From an uncultured Bacteroidales bacterium (GTDB lineage Bacteria > Bacteroidota > Bacteroidia > Bacteroidales > UBA932), in assembly GCA_946530505.1 (NCBI GenBank), contig CAMNAD010000060.1, positions 1 to 8,518 on the forward strand: a stretch of DNA of 8,518 nt. Reading direction: 5' to 3'. Of this stretch, positions 1 through 6,560 are shown piece after piece. Below the pieces are notes generated by a model. That model had not been told where the DNA came from. It made no database searches and saw only the letters and a list, made by a program, of their open reading frames with translations. A program made the position numbers and the translations under genes. Each line of letters begins with the position of its first letter. Within the stretch, counting starts at the first letter, position 1.

Positions 1-460
1 CGTCCACGGCCTTGGACTGGCTCTCGTTGCCCTCGTTCTTGAAGGGGATGGTGACCACGGCCACGGTGAGGATGCCGCGGTCCTTGGCCATCTTGGCAAT
101 CACCGGGGTTGCGCCGGTGCCTGTGCCGCCGCCCATTCCGGCGGTGATGAAAAGCATCTGCGTGTTGGTGTCCAGAACCTTCGCGACAATCTCGTCCTGG
201 CTGTCGATTGCGGCATTGCGCCCCTTGGTGGGGTTGGTGCCGGCCCCGAGGCCGCGTCCCAGTTGGATCTTGGTAGGGACGGGACTCGCCATAAGGTGCA
301 TGGAGTCGGTGTTGCAGACTATGAAACTGCACCCTTCTATGCCTTGTTCATACATGTAAGATACGGCATTGCAGCCGCCACCTCCCACTCCGAGAACTTT
401 TATGGTGGAGTCGGAAACTACCCAGTCGGCAGGGGTCAAAATGATGTTGTCTTCTCCCAT
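1..460 (-). CDS. ftsZ: Cell division protein FtsZ, N-terminal part (3' end outside window)
   Basis: FtsZ is the tubulin-like GTPase that polymerises into the cytoplasmic Z ring and recruits the divisome. The 153 residues visible begin MGEDNIILTP and carry the nucleotide-binding features of the family: the glycine-rich loop GVGGGGCNAV (about residues 24-33), CNTD (49-52), GLGAGTNP (70-77), and the tubulin signature GGGTGTG (110-116) within ITAGMGGGTGTGATPVIA. The reading frame is open to the window edge, so the rest of the GTPase domain, the T7 loop and the C-terminal tail that binds FtsA are not seen. The ATG at 460 is chosen because it lies 12 nt after the ftsA stop and gives the usual short N-terminal arm before the first strand. 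The leader (AAAGATATAGCATC) is AT-rich without a Shine-Dalgarno, as is common in Bacteroidota. It is the last gene of the cluster visible here. Identification is essentially certain. Confidence 0.98.
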   Translation of the reverse strand, partial: MGEDNIILTPADWVVSDSTIKVLGVGGGGCNAVSYMYEQGIEGCSFIVCNTDSMHLMASPVPTKIQLGRGLGAGTNPTKGRNAAIDSQDEIVAKVLDTNTQMLFITAGMGGGTGTGATPVIAKMAKDRGILTVAVVTIPFKNEGNESQSKAVD

Positions 461-472
461 GATGCTATATCT

Positions 473-1933
473 TTAGTTTTCTTCCATCTTGTCGTAGAGC
501 CCGCCAACCAGTTCTTCCATCGGCTTGACGGTCACTTGCGATATTTTCTTGGTCCATTTTACGAATATGCTGTCCCTTGCAGGTTTCTCGTTCTTCTTCG
601 GCTTTTCTTTCTTGCGGACTTCCCAGACGCTCTGGTCGAAGACGGATCCGGCGACCTCGTTTTCGGGGACGGCATCCGGCTGCTCGGCGGCAGTTTCTGC
701 AGGAGCGGTGGCCTTCTTCTCGGGGCCATTGCTTACGGGCATCTCCTCAATGCAGTTAAGGTGGGAATCCTGACGGGCGTAGAGGAGCATTCCGACGGTG
801 GATACGGCTCCTGTCTCTCCAATGCCGGGGCATCCGCTGAAGGTGAATCTCTTCGCGCGGGGGAATCCGATGCGGACATTGTATCCGGATATCTCCTTTA
901 TGTAATTAGCGCATCCGGCGAGGTTGGCGCATCCTCCGGTGAGCACTACGCCGTTGCGCAGCCTGTCGGCATATCCGCTTTCCTGAATCTGGAAGAGTAT
1001 CGCTTCGACAATCTCCTTGACGCGCGCTGTGATTATTTCTGACAGGTATTTCACCGGAAGCTGCTGGTCGGAACCGTTTTCTTCGTCGATGATCTGCAGA
1101 ATCTTGTCGCCCATGGTCAGCAGCTTGTCCGGCATGCAGGCGCCGAATCCGAGTTTGATGTTCTCGGCGAGTTTCTCGGTGAAACCGCACTCCAGTTTTA
1201 TGTCGTTCGTGACGCTGCGCCCTCCAAATGGAATGGCATAGTAGTAGCGAAGGATTCCTCCCTGATAAATGGTGACGGAAGTTACGCCTGCCCCCATTTC
1301 CACAAGGGCGACACCGTTCTCCTTTTCTTCGTCCGAAAGAACGGCTTCGGCGGTGAGGGGAGGAAGGAAATACTTCCTTGCAGGAGCGACATCCGCTTTG
1401 TTCAGCATGATGTCGATGTTCCTTGAGGCCTTCTTGACACCTATGAAGATCTTGAAGTTGCCCTGGAGGACGGCGCTTGGCATGCCCACCACGTCCGCTT
1501 CTGTGCATCCTATCGAGTCGTCGGTGCCGAAGGACTGGGCGGATGCTCCGTAGATTTCCTGCTTTTCTGGATCACCCAGAGGATATGAGTCGAGTGCCAT
1601 GTCCTTTATGCAGTCGATTTCTTCCTGGGTAATGCAGGATTCTGCATCGCTGCGGTCGAGCCTGGCGCTGGCAATCTCCTGCGTGACACCGTAGCGTGGC
1701 ACGCCGATTACAAGTTGGGTGATTCTGATGCCAAGTTCTTCCTCGGCTTCATGGACGGCTTCTTTGAGCGGGACCGAAGCCCTGGTCGGGTTGTAGATGC
1801 ATCCGTAGCGCACACCGTCGGACGGCTTTTCCCTGTAGTAGAGGATCTCGGCATTGTCGCCAGTTACCTTTGCCACGGAAAGGGCGATCTTCGAAGTGCC
1901 CAGATCTACTGTTGCTATGTAACGGTCTTCCAT
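473..1933 (-). CDS. ftsA: Cell division protein FtsA
   Basis: FtsA is an actin-family ATPase that tethers FtsZ filaments to the inner membrane and links the Z ring to downstream divisome proteins. The 486-residue product opens with the phosphate-1 motif ATVDLGTSKIALS (7-19). The FtsA-specific 1C/SHS2 insertion follows (about 85-165), then a phosphate-2 region VEMGAGVTSVTIY (211-223), and the adenosine motif VVLTGGCANLAGC (329-341) with a following PGIGETGAVSTVGM segment (369-382). A charged, Ala/Pro/Glu/Lys-rich linker spans about 392-452. A candidate amphipathic membrane-targeting helix, FVKWTKKISQVTVK, sits at 457-470, followed by a further 16 residues. The protein is longer than the roughly 420-residue E. 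coli FtsA, mainly because of this linker and tail. The phosphate-2 motif departs from the usual DxGxGT pattern. The start at 1933 lies 11 nt after the ftsQ stop and gives the standard N terminus. ftsZ follows after 12 nt, the classic ftsA-ftsZ pairing. Confidence 0.96.
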   Translation of the reverse strand: MEDRYIATVDLGTSKIALSVAKVTGDNAEILYYREKPSDGVRYGCIYNPTRASVPLKEAVHEAEEELGIRITQLVIGVPRYGVTQEIASARLDRSDAESCITQEEIDCIKDMALDSYPLGDPEKQEIYGASAQSFGTDDSIGCTEADVVGMPSAVLQGNFKIFIGVKKASRNIDIMLNKADVAPARKYFLPPLTAEAVLSDEEKENGVALVEMGAGVTSVTIYQGGILRYYYAIPFGGRSVTNDIKLECGFTEKLAENIKLGFGACMPDKLLTMGDKILQIIDEENGSDQQLPVKYLSEIITARVKEIVEAILFQIQESGYADRLRNGVVLTGGCANLAGCANYIKEISGYNVRIGFPRAKRFTFSGCPGIGETGAVSTVGMLLYARQDSHLNCIEEMPVSNGPEKKATAPAETAAEQPDAVPENEVAGSVFDQSVWEVRKKEKPKKNEKPARDSIFVKWTKKISQVTVKPMEELVGGLYDKMEEN

Positions 1934-1944
1934 ATTGTTATGAT

Positions 1945-2715
1945 TTATTTTCTGCAGATAATCTGTCCTTTGTATTGTACATCGACGCTCTTGTAGTGCC
2001 TGTCTTCTGTAACCGGCTTGATGCGTTTATAGTATTCGTTGATCTTGCCGAATTTTTCGGATGCGTTCTCCGGTCTTCCGAAAATGAAGCGTTCATTCCC
2101 TTCCGCCGGCACCATGGTCAGTCTTCCGCCGGAGCCGACGCTGATGCAGTCGATGCGGCCGTCCCATCGGTTCTTTCTCATATATGACAGCAGGTCGAGG
2201 ATTTTTGCCGTCCAGGCCCTGCCTTCTTCCGTTGACGGCAGACCCTTGTATCCGGGCGCTTCGTTGAGGGGAATCTCTCCTTTTATGAGGGGGAAGCGTT
2301 TGCCGCAATCTCCCTGCACAGGGAAAATGTATCCTCGGTCGTCGATGTAGAAAGCCCAGGCGGAACTTTCCATTCTGGCGACGGGCTCACGCTGCACAAT
2401 ACTGATGAAAAGCGTGCTGTCCGCAGTCCACGCCTGTGCAGACAATATGGCACTGCGTGAATCCAGCACCTTTTCGATTTCATGAAGCCGGAGACTGTCG
2501 ATGCGTTGTCCGATGAAGTTGGGACAATCTTTGCGGAGATAACTTCTCACATCGTCTTCCGATACGAAATTGAGGGTGTCCTTGAAAATGATTTCCACGT
2601 TCTTACATGTCGTGAGATGCCTGTGAGTGCGCACCTGCATCCGGACAAGAGCGGTCATGCAGATGAACAAGCCAAGGGCAAGAGCAAACAACAGGTATTT
2701 CACGAATTTGTTCAT
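1945..2715 (-). CDS. ftsQ: Cell division protein FtsQ (DivIB family)
   Basis: FtsQ is a bitopic inner-membrane scaffold that, with FtsB and FtsL, links cytoplasmic divisome parts to the septal synthase FtsW-FtsI. The 256-residue product has a very short cytoplasmic end (MNKFVK), one hydrophobic segment at about 7-25, then a periplasmic part. That part includes a likely POTRA region (about 38-111, with IIFKDTLNFVSEDDVRSYL and ending in IVQREP) and a beta domain with YIDDRGYIFPV (123-133) and FGRPENASEKFGKINEYYK (212-230). It ends YKSVDVQYKGQIICRK, typical of Bacteroidota FtsQ. Primary sequence is poorly conserved in this family, so the assignment rests on the topology, the YIDDxGxxFP and REP motifs, and the position between murC and ftsA. 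Its ATG overlaps the murC stop as ATGA, suggesting coupled translation. It overlaps no other gene and ends 11 nt before ftsA. Confidence 0.92.
   Translation of the reverse strand: MNKFVKYLLFALALGLFICMTALVRMQVRTHRHLTTCKNVEIIFKDTLNFVSEDDVRSYLRKDCPNFIGQRIDSLRLHEIEKVLDSRSAILSAQAWTADSTLFISIVQREPVARMESSAWAFYIDDRGYIFPVQGDCGKRFPLIKGEIPLNEAPGYKGLPSTEEGRAWTAKILDLLSYMRKNRWDGRIDCISVGSGGRLTMVPAEGNERFIFGRPENASEKFGKINEYYKRIKPVTEDRHYKSVDVQYKGQIICRK
2712..2715 (-). promoter_or_regulatory. ATGA stop/start overlap joining murC and ftsQ
   Basis: The murC stop TGA and the ftsQ ATG share bases as ATGA. This four-base overlap is a well-known arrangement for termination-reinitiation coupling. No Shine-Dalgarno is visible upstream (the leader reads CTTTCCGCCCGTAT), so ftsQ translation may depend on ribosomes finishing murC. 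Confidence 0.6.
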
Positions 2716-4067
2716 ATACGGGCGGAAAGCATTTCTTTTATGGGTTCTATGAACCGGTCTATGTTGCCTGCTCCGAAAGTGACGAGCACATCAAGTTCTT
2801 CCTTCGCAAGCAGGTCCATCAGTTCTTCTTTGCGTATGAGCACCTTTTCCTTGGCGGTTATGTCCTTGAAGATGATTTCGGAAGTCACCCCTGGAATTGG
2901 CTCTTCGCGGGCGGGGTAGATGTCCAGCAGTATCACTTTGTCCAGACTGCTCAGGGCGGCTGCGAATTCGGGAGCGAAGTCCCTGGTACGCGTATAGAGG
3001 TGCGGCTGGAAAACACCTGTTATCTTCCTTCCGGGGAAGATTTCCCTGATGGAGGAAATTGCTGTGGCCAGTTCTGCCGGATGATGCGCATAGTCGTCGA
3101 TATAGGTAAGTCCGGGCACGTTGATATGCTCATCCAAACGCCTCTGCGCGCCCTGGAAACTGCCAATGGCCTTCTTGATGGCTTCCGGTTTCACTCCGTG
3201 ATTCAGGCAGACGGCGGCTGCGGCAATGCTGTTCTCGACATTCACCCATCCCAGGGTACCCACTCTGATGGCAGGAATCATGCCGCCGGGATAGTGGAGG
3301 TCGTAACTGAAATGACCGTATGAGTCCGCCTTCATATTTGCGGCATAATAATCCGCTGCGCTGTCGTTCAGATGATAGCGCAGAATCTTCGCGCCGGTAT
3401 CGTTGCTGCTCAGAGGCAGGCCGAGTTTGGCGATAAGAGTCTTTTTGGTCTGGGATGCGAACTGGCGGAAGGCCTCCTGCACATGGGCGAGATCGCCGTA
3501 AATGTCAAGGTGGTCAGCGTCCATGGCCGTGATTACGGAGATGTCCGGATGCAACTGGAGGAAACTCCTGTCGAATTCGTCCGCCTCCGCGACGACGACG
3601 TCGTTCTCGCTCATCAGCAGGTTCGTCCCGTAATTCTTCGAGATGCCACCCAGAAAGGCGGAGCATCCCTCCCCGCACTCGGTGAGGATGTGCGCGATCA
3701 GAGTGGATGTAGTGGTCTTGCCGTGCGTTCCTGCGACTGCGAAGCATTTCTGGCCTATTGTGATTTCTCCCAGCATGCGGCTGCGCTTGATTACGCGATA
3801 GCCGTTCTCCCGCACATACTGCAGTTCCTTCATGCTGTCCGGTACGGCCGGCGTATAAACCACCAGCGTATCATCCACCCTGGTAGGAATATAGTTTATG
3901 TTGTCTTCATAGTGGATGGAGATGCCTTCCTTTTCCAGCTGGCGGGTTAGGTCGGAGGGCGTGCGGTCGTATCCACCCACGCTGAAGCCCTTGAACTTGT
4001 AGTAACGGGCTATGGCGCTCATTCCAATGCCGCCTATGCCGATGAAGTATATGTTGGAGTATGTCAT
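2712..4067 (-). CDS. murC: UDP-N-acetylmuramate--L-alanine ligase MurC
   Basis: MurC is the cytoplasmic ATP-dependent ligase that joins L-alanine to UDP-MurNAc, the first step of stem-peptide synthesis. From the chosen start the product is 451 residues, normal for MurC. It begins MTYSNIYFIGIGGIGMS, with the N-terminal nucleotide-binding loop GIGGIGMS (10-17). The ATP P-loop GTHGKTTT (113-120), EADEFDRSFL (161-170), DADHLDIYG (183-191), NVENSIAAAA (276-285), YIDDYAHHPAEL (322-333) and the C-terminal LDIYPAREEPIPGVTS (381-396) follow in the expected order. The frame is open for 26 more codons upstream, to an ATG at 4145. The start at 4067 is preferred because it places the GIGGIG loop at the usual distance and falls one base after the murG stop (TAA-G-ATG), whereas the longer form would overlap murG by 77 nt. 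The paralogue Mpl shares these motifs, but length and position between murG and ftsQ favour MurC. Confidence 0.96.
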   Translation of the reverse strand: MTYSNIYFIGIGGIGMSAIARYYKFKGFSVGGYDRTPSDLTRQLEKEGISIHYEDNINYIPTRVDDTLVVYTPAVPDSMKELQYVRENGYRVIKRSRMLGEITIGQKCFAVAGTHGKTTTSTLIAHILTECGEGCSAFLGGISKNYGTNLLMSENDVVVAEADEFDRSFLQLHPDISVITAMDADHLDIYGDLAHVQEAFRQFASQTKKTLIAKLGLPLSSNDTGAKILRYHLNDSAADYYAANMKADSYGHFSYDLHYPGGMIPAIRVGTLGWVNVENSIAAAAVCLNHGVKPEAIKKAIGSFQGAQRRLDEHINVPGLTYIDDYAHHPAELATAISSIREIFPGRKITGVFQPHLYTRTRDFAPEFAAALSSLDKVILLDIYPAREEPIPGVTSEIIFKDITAKEKVLIRKEELMDLLAKEELDVLVTFGAGNIDRFIEPIKEMLSARI

Positions 4068-4068
4068 C

Positions 4069-5205
4069 TTAAACCAGTTTGTATATTTCTTCCGCAATCG
4101 TCCCGGCCGCATCGAGCCTGGCCAATGGCGCGACGTTCTTTTCAATCTCTGCGATCTTCTCCGGGTCGCGGGCTAGAGCGATTGCAGTGCCGAGGAGTTT
4201 CTCTTCCGCCTCGGAGTCTTTCACTATCATGGCCGCACCCTTGTTCACCAGGGCCATCGCATTATGTGTCTGATGGTCTTCGGCTACATTCGGCGAAGGT
4301 ACGAATACCGCGGCGCGCTGCACTGCGCATATTTCGGAAATGGAAGACGCTCCGCTGCGGGAGATGACCACGTCCGCCGCGGCATATGCGAGGTCCATCC
4401 TTGCTATAAAGTCGGAGTATTGCACTCCCGGGATGTCCCGTCCTGCCATGAATTCGTCTATCCCTTTCTTGTAATACTTTCCGCACTGCCATATAACTTC
4501 GACATCTTCTCCTCCCGGGCAGCCGTCGGAAATCCATTTCTTCATCGCTTTGTTGAGAGTGCCGCTGCCAAGGCTCCCGCCTACGATGAGCAGGTGTTTT
4601 TTGCCCGGGGTGAGGCCGTAGAACTTGAGGGCTTCGGCCTTGTCTGCTTCGGTGAATGGATGGAATTCCCTGCGTATGGGGTTGCCGCTGAATACTATCT
4701 TGTCGGCGGGGAAGAAACGATCCATGCCGTCATATGCCACGCAGATGCATTGCACCTTCTTTGCAAGCATCTTGTTGGTGAGCCCGGCAAAACCGTTCTG
4801 CTCCTGGATAAGGGAGGGGATTCCTTTTGCGGTCGCCTTTTTCAGCAGGGGAGCGCTGGCGAATCCTCCTACGCCGATGGCTATGTCCGGCTTGAATTCG
4901 TCTATGAGGCGCGCCGCCATCCTTTCGCTCTTGAGCATGAGGAACGGGACCTTGATGTCGTTGACTATGTTCTTCCAGTTCAACTGGCGCTGGAGCCCTC
5001 GTATCGGCAGGCCTGCGATCTTGTATCCGGCCGCAGGCACCTTCTCCATCTCCATCTTTCCCTCTGCACCTACGAAGAGAATCTCGGTCTCGGGATTGAG
5101 TTCCTTCAGCTTGTCGGCAATGCTGATGGCCGGGAAGATGTGCCCGCCCGTGCCGCCGCCGCTGATGATGGCGCGTATCTTCTTATATTCCATATTGTTC
5201 GTCAT
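4069..5205 (-). CDS. murG: UDP-GlcNAc:undecaprenyl-PP-MurNAc-pentapeptide GlcNAc transferase MurG
   Basis: MurG is a peripheral GT-B (GT28) glycosyltransferase on the cytoplasmic membrane face. It adds GlcNAc to lipid I to form lipid II. The 378-residue product shows, in order, the lipid-I-side glycine loop GGGTGGH (16-22), GVGGFASAP (111-119), IQEQNGFAGLTNK (133-145), FSGNPIRREF (172-181), the second glycine loop IVGGSLGSGTLN (207-218), SRSGASSISEI (282-292) and the UDP-GlcNAc binding stretch AEDHQTHNAM (308-317). Length matches the family. Two in-frame ATGs compete: 5205 (MTNNMEYKK) and 5193 (MEYKK). The first is preferred because an AGGAA lies four bases upstream of it; either way the start overlaps the end of ftsW (by 23 or 11 nt). 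It sits between ftsW and murC, and its stop is one base from the murC ATG, so translation is probably coupled on both sides. Confidence 0.96.
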   Translation of the reverse strand: MTNNMEYKKIRAIISGGGTGGHIFPAISIADKLKELNPETEILFVGAEGKMEMEKVPAAGYKIAGLPIRGLQRQLNWKNIVNDIKVPFLMLKSERMAARLIDEFKPDIAIGVGGFASAPLLKKATAKGIPSLIQEQNGFAGLTNKMLAKKVQCICVAYDGMDRFFPADKIVFSGNPIRREFHPFTEADKAEALKFYGLTPGKKHLLIVGGSLGSGTLNKAMKKWISDGCPGGEDVEVIWQCGKYYKKGIDEFMAGRDIPGVQYSDFIARMDLAYAAADVVISRSGASSISEICAVQRAAVFVPSPNVAEDHQTHNAMALVNKGAAMIVKDSEAEEKLLGTAIALARDPEKIAEIEKNVAPLARLDAAGTIAEEIYKLV

Positions 5206-6559
5206 TTAGTTCCTGATTGATGTCCGTTCCTGATTCGAAATCGTCCAGATCGGACAGGTCATGTTCTATTGCGACTGGCTCCTGGCTCAGGTCTACCAGA
5301 GGATCTGCGTTCTTCTGCTCGCGTTCGATGCGTTTCGATGCGATCTTGCTTATGGATAGTATAACGCCGAATGCAATGCAGAAGCAAAGGAACGCCGAAG
5401 CGCCATGGCTTACAAGCGGAAGAGTCTGCCCTGTCATAGGACCTATGTCCACATTAACACAGATGTGCAGGAAAGCCTGTCCGGAAATCAGCAGGGACAG
5501 CCCCGCTACCGCGAGTTTTGCATACAGGTCCTTACCGCAGTTGCGCACTATTATGGCGCTCCTTGCAAGAAGCGAGAGATACAGTATGATTATCATTATC
5601 CCTCCGAGTATGCCGTATTCTTCGATGATGAAACTATACATGTAGTCTTCCGATATGTCCGGGACCACATAACGCTGGGTGCTCTGGCCGGGCCCTTTGC
5701 CGATGAATCCGCCCTGGTGTACGGCAATCTTCGCACTGTATGGTTGCCTGATTTCGTCCAGGGCCTGATAATAATCTATGCTGCCCGGCTTCGAGTTCAT
5801 CACCTGGGCCTCATAATCTTCTTTGTCGAAGACTCGCGAGAGGCCTGTTCCTATGCGCCCCATCATCTTTCCGTCGGATATCTTGTAGATTCCGACACAA
5901 AGTGCAAGCGCGGCGACTCCGGCGAGCAGCAGGAAGAACATGTCGCGGCCGGAACCTCCACCAAGCAGTATGACCAGAAACATTATGCCTCCGGTAAACA
6001 GTGCCGCCGAGTTGCTTCCAGGCAGCAACATCAGGGTTGTAATCAGAAATGGCGCGTAAATGTAGAAAATCTTCTGATACAGCTCATTATCCTTGAAGAG
6101 CCGAAGTTCTCCCTTCTTGAATGCGTCAATCGCCCAGGACAGATAAAGGACCATGGCTATCTTGACGACTTCGTTTACGTGCAGCTGCAGGGGACCTACC
6201 TGGATGATGCGGCGTGCACCGTTGATTTCGATGGAGCGCACGAATCCAAGATCCACTCCGGAGATAAGCAGGGCCAGCAGCCCTGCGGAAAAGATAAATC
6301 CCAGACTGGATGCTTTCCGGAAGAAGTTGAGGCTTGGTATAATATAGCAGGCGAGGATGAGTCCGAGGCCGAGAAGCACTATCTTCAGGTGATCCCACAC
6401 AAGATCCAGACGGCTCTGCCCGGGGCCGAGCAGCCTGGACGTGGACGAGAAGATGCAGAGGATGGAAAACATGATAAGGATCAGCACAATGATCCAGACC
6501 ACCTTGTCTCCCTCGGTGTTCTCGAAAATGTTCCAGAGTGTCCTCTTCTTGCCAGTCAT
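5183..6559 (-). CDS. ftsW: Septal peptidoglycan glycosyltransferase FtsW (SEDS family)
   Basis: FtsW is the multi-pass SEDS polymerase that, with its partner FtsI, polymerises lipid II into septal glycan strands. The 458-residue product has about ten predicted membrane segments (near 20-39, 55-75, 85-102, 130-146, 163-180, 183-200, 205-224, 305-330, 346-366, 383-405). A large periplasmic loop spans roughly 227-304. Family marks are NGARRIIQVG (113-122), GKGPGQSTQRYVVP (287-300) with the conserved acidic residue D305 just after, FIIEEYGILGG (310-320), and GQTLPLVSHGASAFL (377-391). Two motifs deviate: QPSE is replaced by HVNE (127-130), and the P-x-x-x-S-T-like motif is PGSNSA (180-185). The C-terminal tail (411-458) is strongly acidic. 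The start at 6559 is one base after the murD stop and preceded by a good AAGGAG. RodA is the alternative SEDS member, but the dcw location makes FtsW far likelier. Confidence 0.95.
   Translation of the reverse strand: MTGKKRTLWNIFENTEGDKVVWIIVLILIMFSILCIFSSTSRLLGPGQSRLDLVWDHLKIVLLGLGLILACYIIPSLNFFRKASSLGFIFSAGLLALLISGVDLGFVRSIEINGARRIIQVGPLQLHVNEVVKIAMVLYLSWAIDAFKKGELRLFKDNELYQKIFYIYAPFLITTLMLLPGSNSAALFTGGIMFLVILLGGGSGRDMFFLLLAGVAALALCVGIYKISDGKMMGRIGTGLSRVFDKEDYEAQVMNSKPGSIDYYQALDEIRQPYSAKIAVHQGGFIGKGPGQSTQRYVVPDISEDYMYSFIIEEYGILGGIMIIILYLSLLARSAIIVRNCGKDLYAKLAVAGLSLLISGQAFLHICVNVDIGPMTGQTLPLVSHGASAFLCFCIAFGVILSISKIASKRIEREQKNADPLVDLSQEPVAIEHDLSDLDDFESGTDINQELNDEQYGI
5210..5214 (-). promoter_or_regulatory. 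Shine-Dalgarno-like site for murG inside the end of ftsW
   Basis: The minus strand reads AGGAA followed by CTAA and then the ATG at 5205, within the ftsW tail (codons for the segment NQELNDE). It favours the 5205 start of murG over the in-frame ATG at 5193, which has only GACGAACAAT before it. The spacing is short, and Bacteroidota often do not use such sites, so this is moderate evidence only. Confidence 0.45.
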
Positions 6560-6560
6560 G

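Noticed and set aside
263..1042. Open frame of 259 codons on the plus strand
   Set aside because: It runs antisense across the ftsZ-ftsA junction and matches no known family I recognise.
2712..4067. Mpl (murein peptide ligase) as an alternative to MurC
   Set aside because: Mpl shares the GTHGKTTT and DDYAHHP motifs, but the gene's place in the dcw cluster and its length favour MurC.
4068..4145. N-terminal extension of MurC from an upstream ATG
   Set aside because: It would overlap murG by 77 nt and add a basic stretch not found in MurC. The ATG at 4067 sits one base after the murG stop and fits the family N terminus.
4264..5220. Open frame of 318 codons on the plus strand
   Set aside because: It is antisense to murG, which is complete with all its motifs. 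No independent leader or domain is seen.
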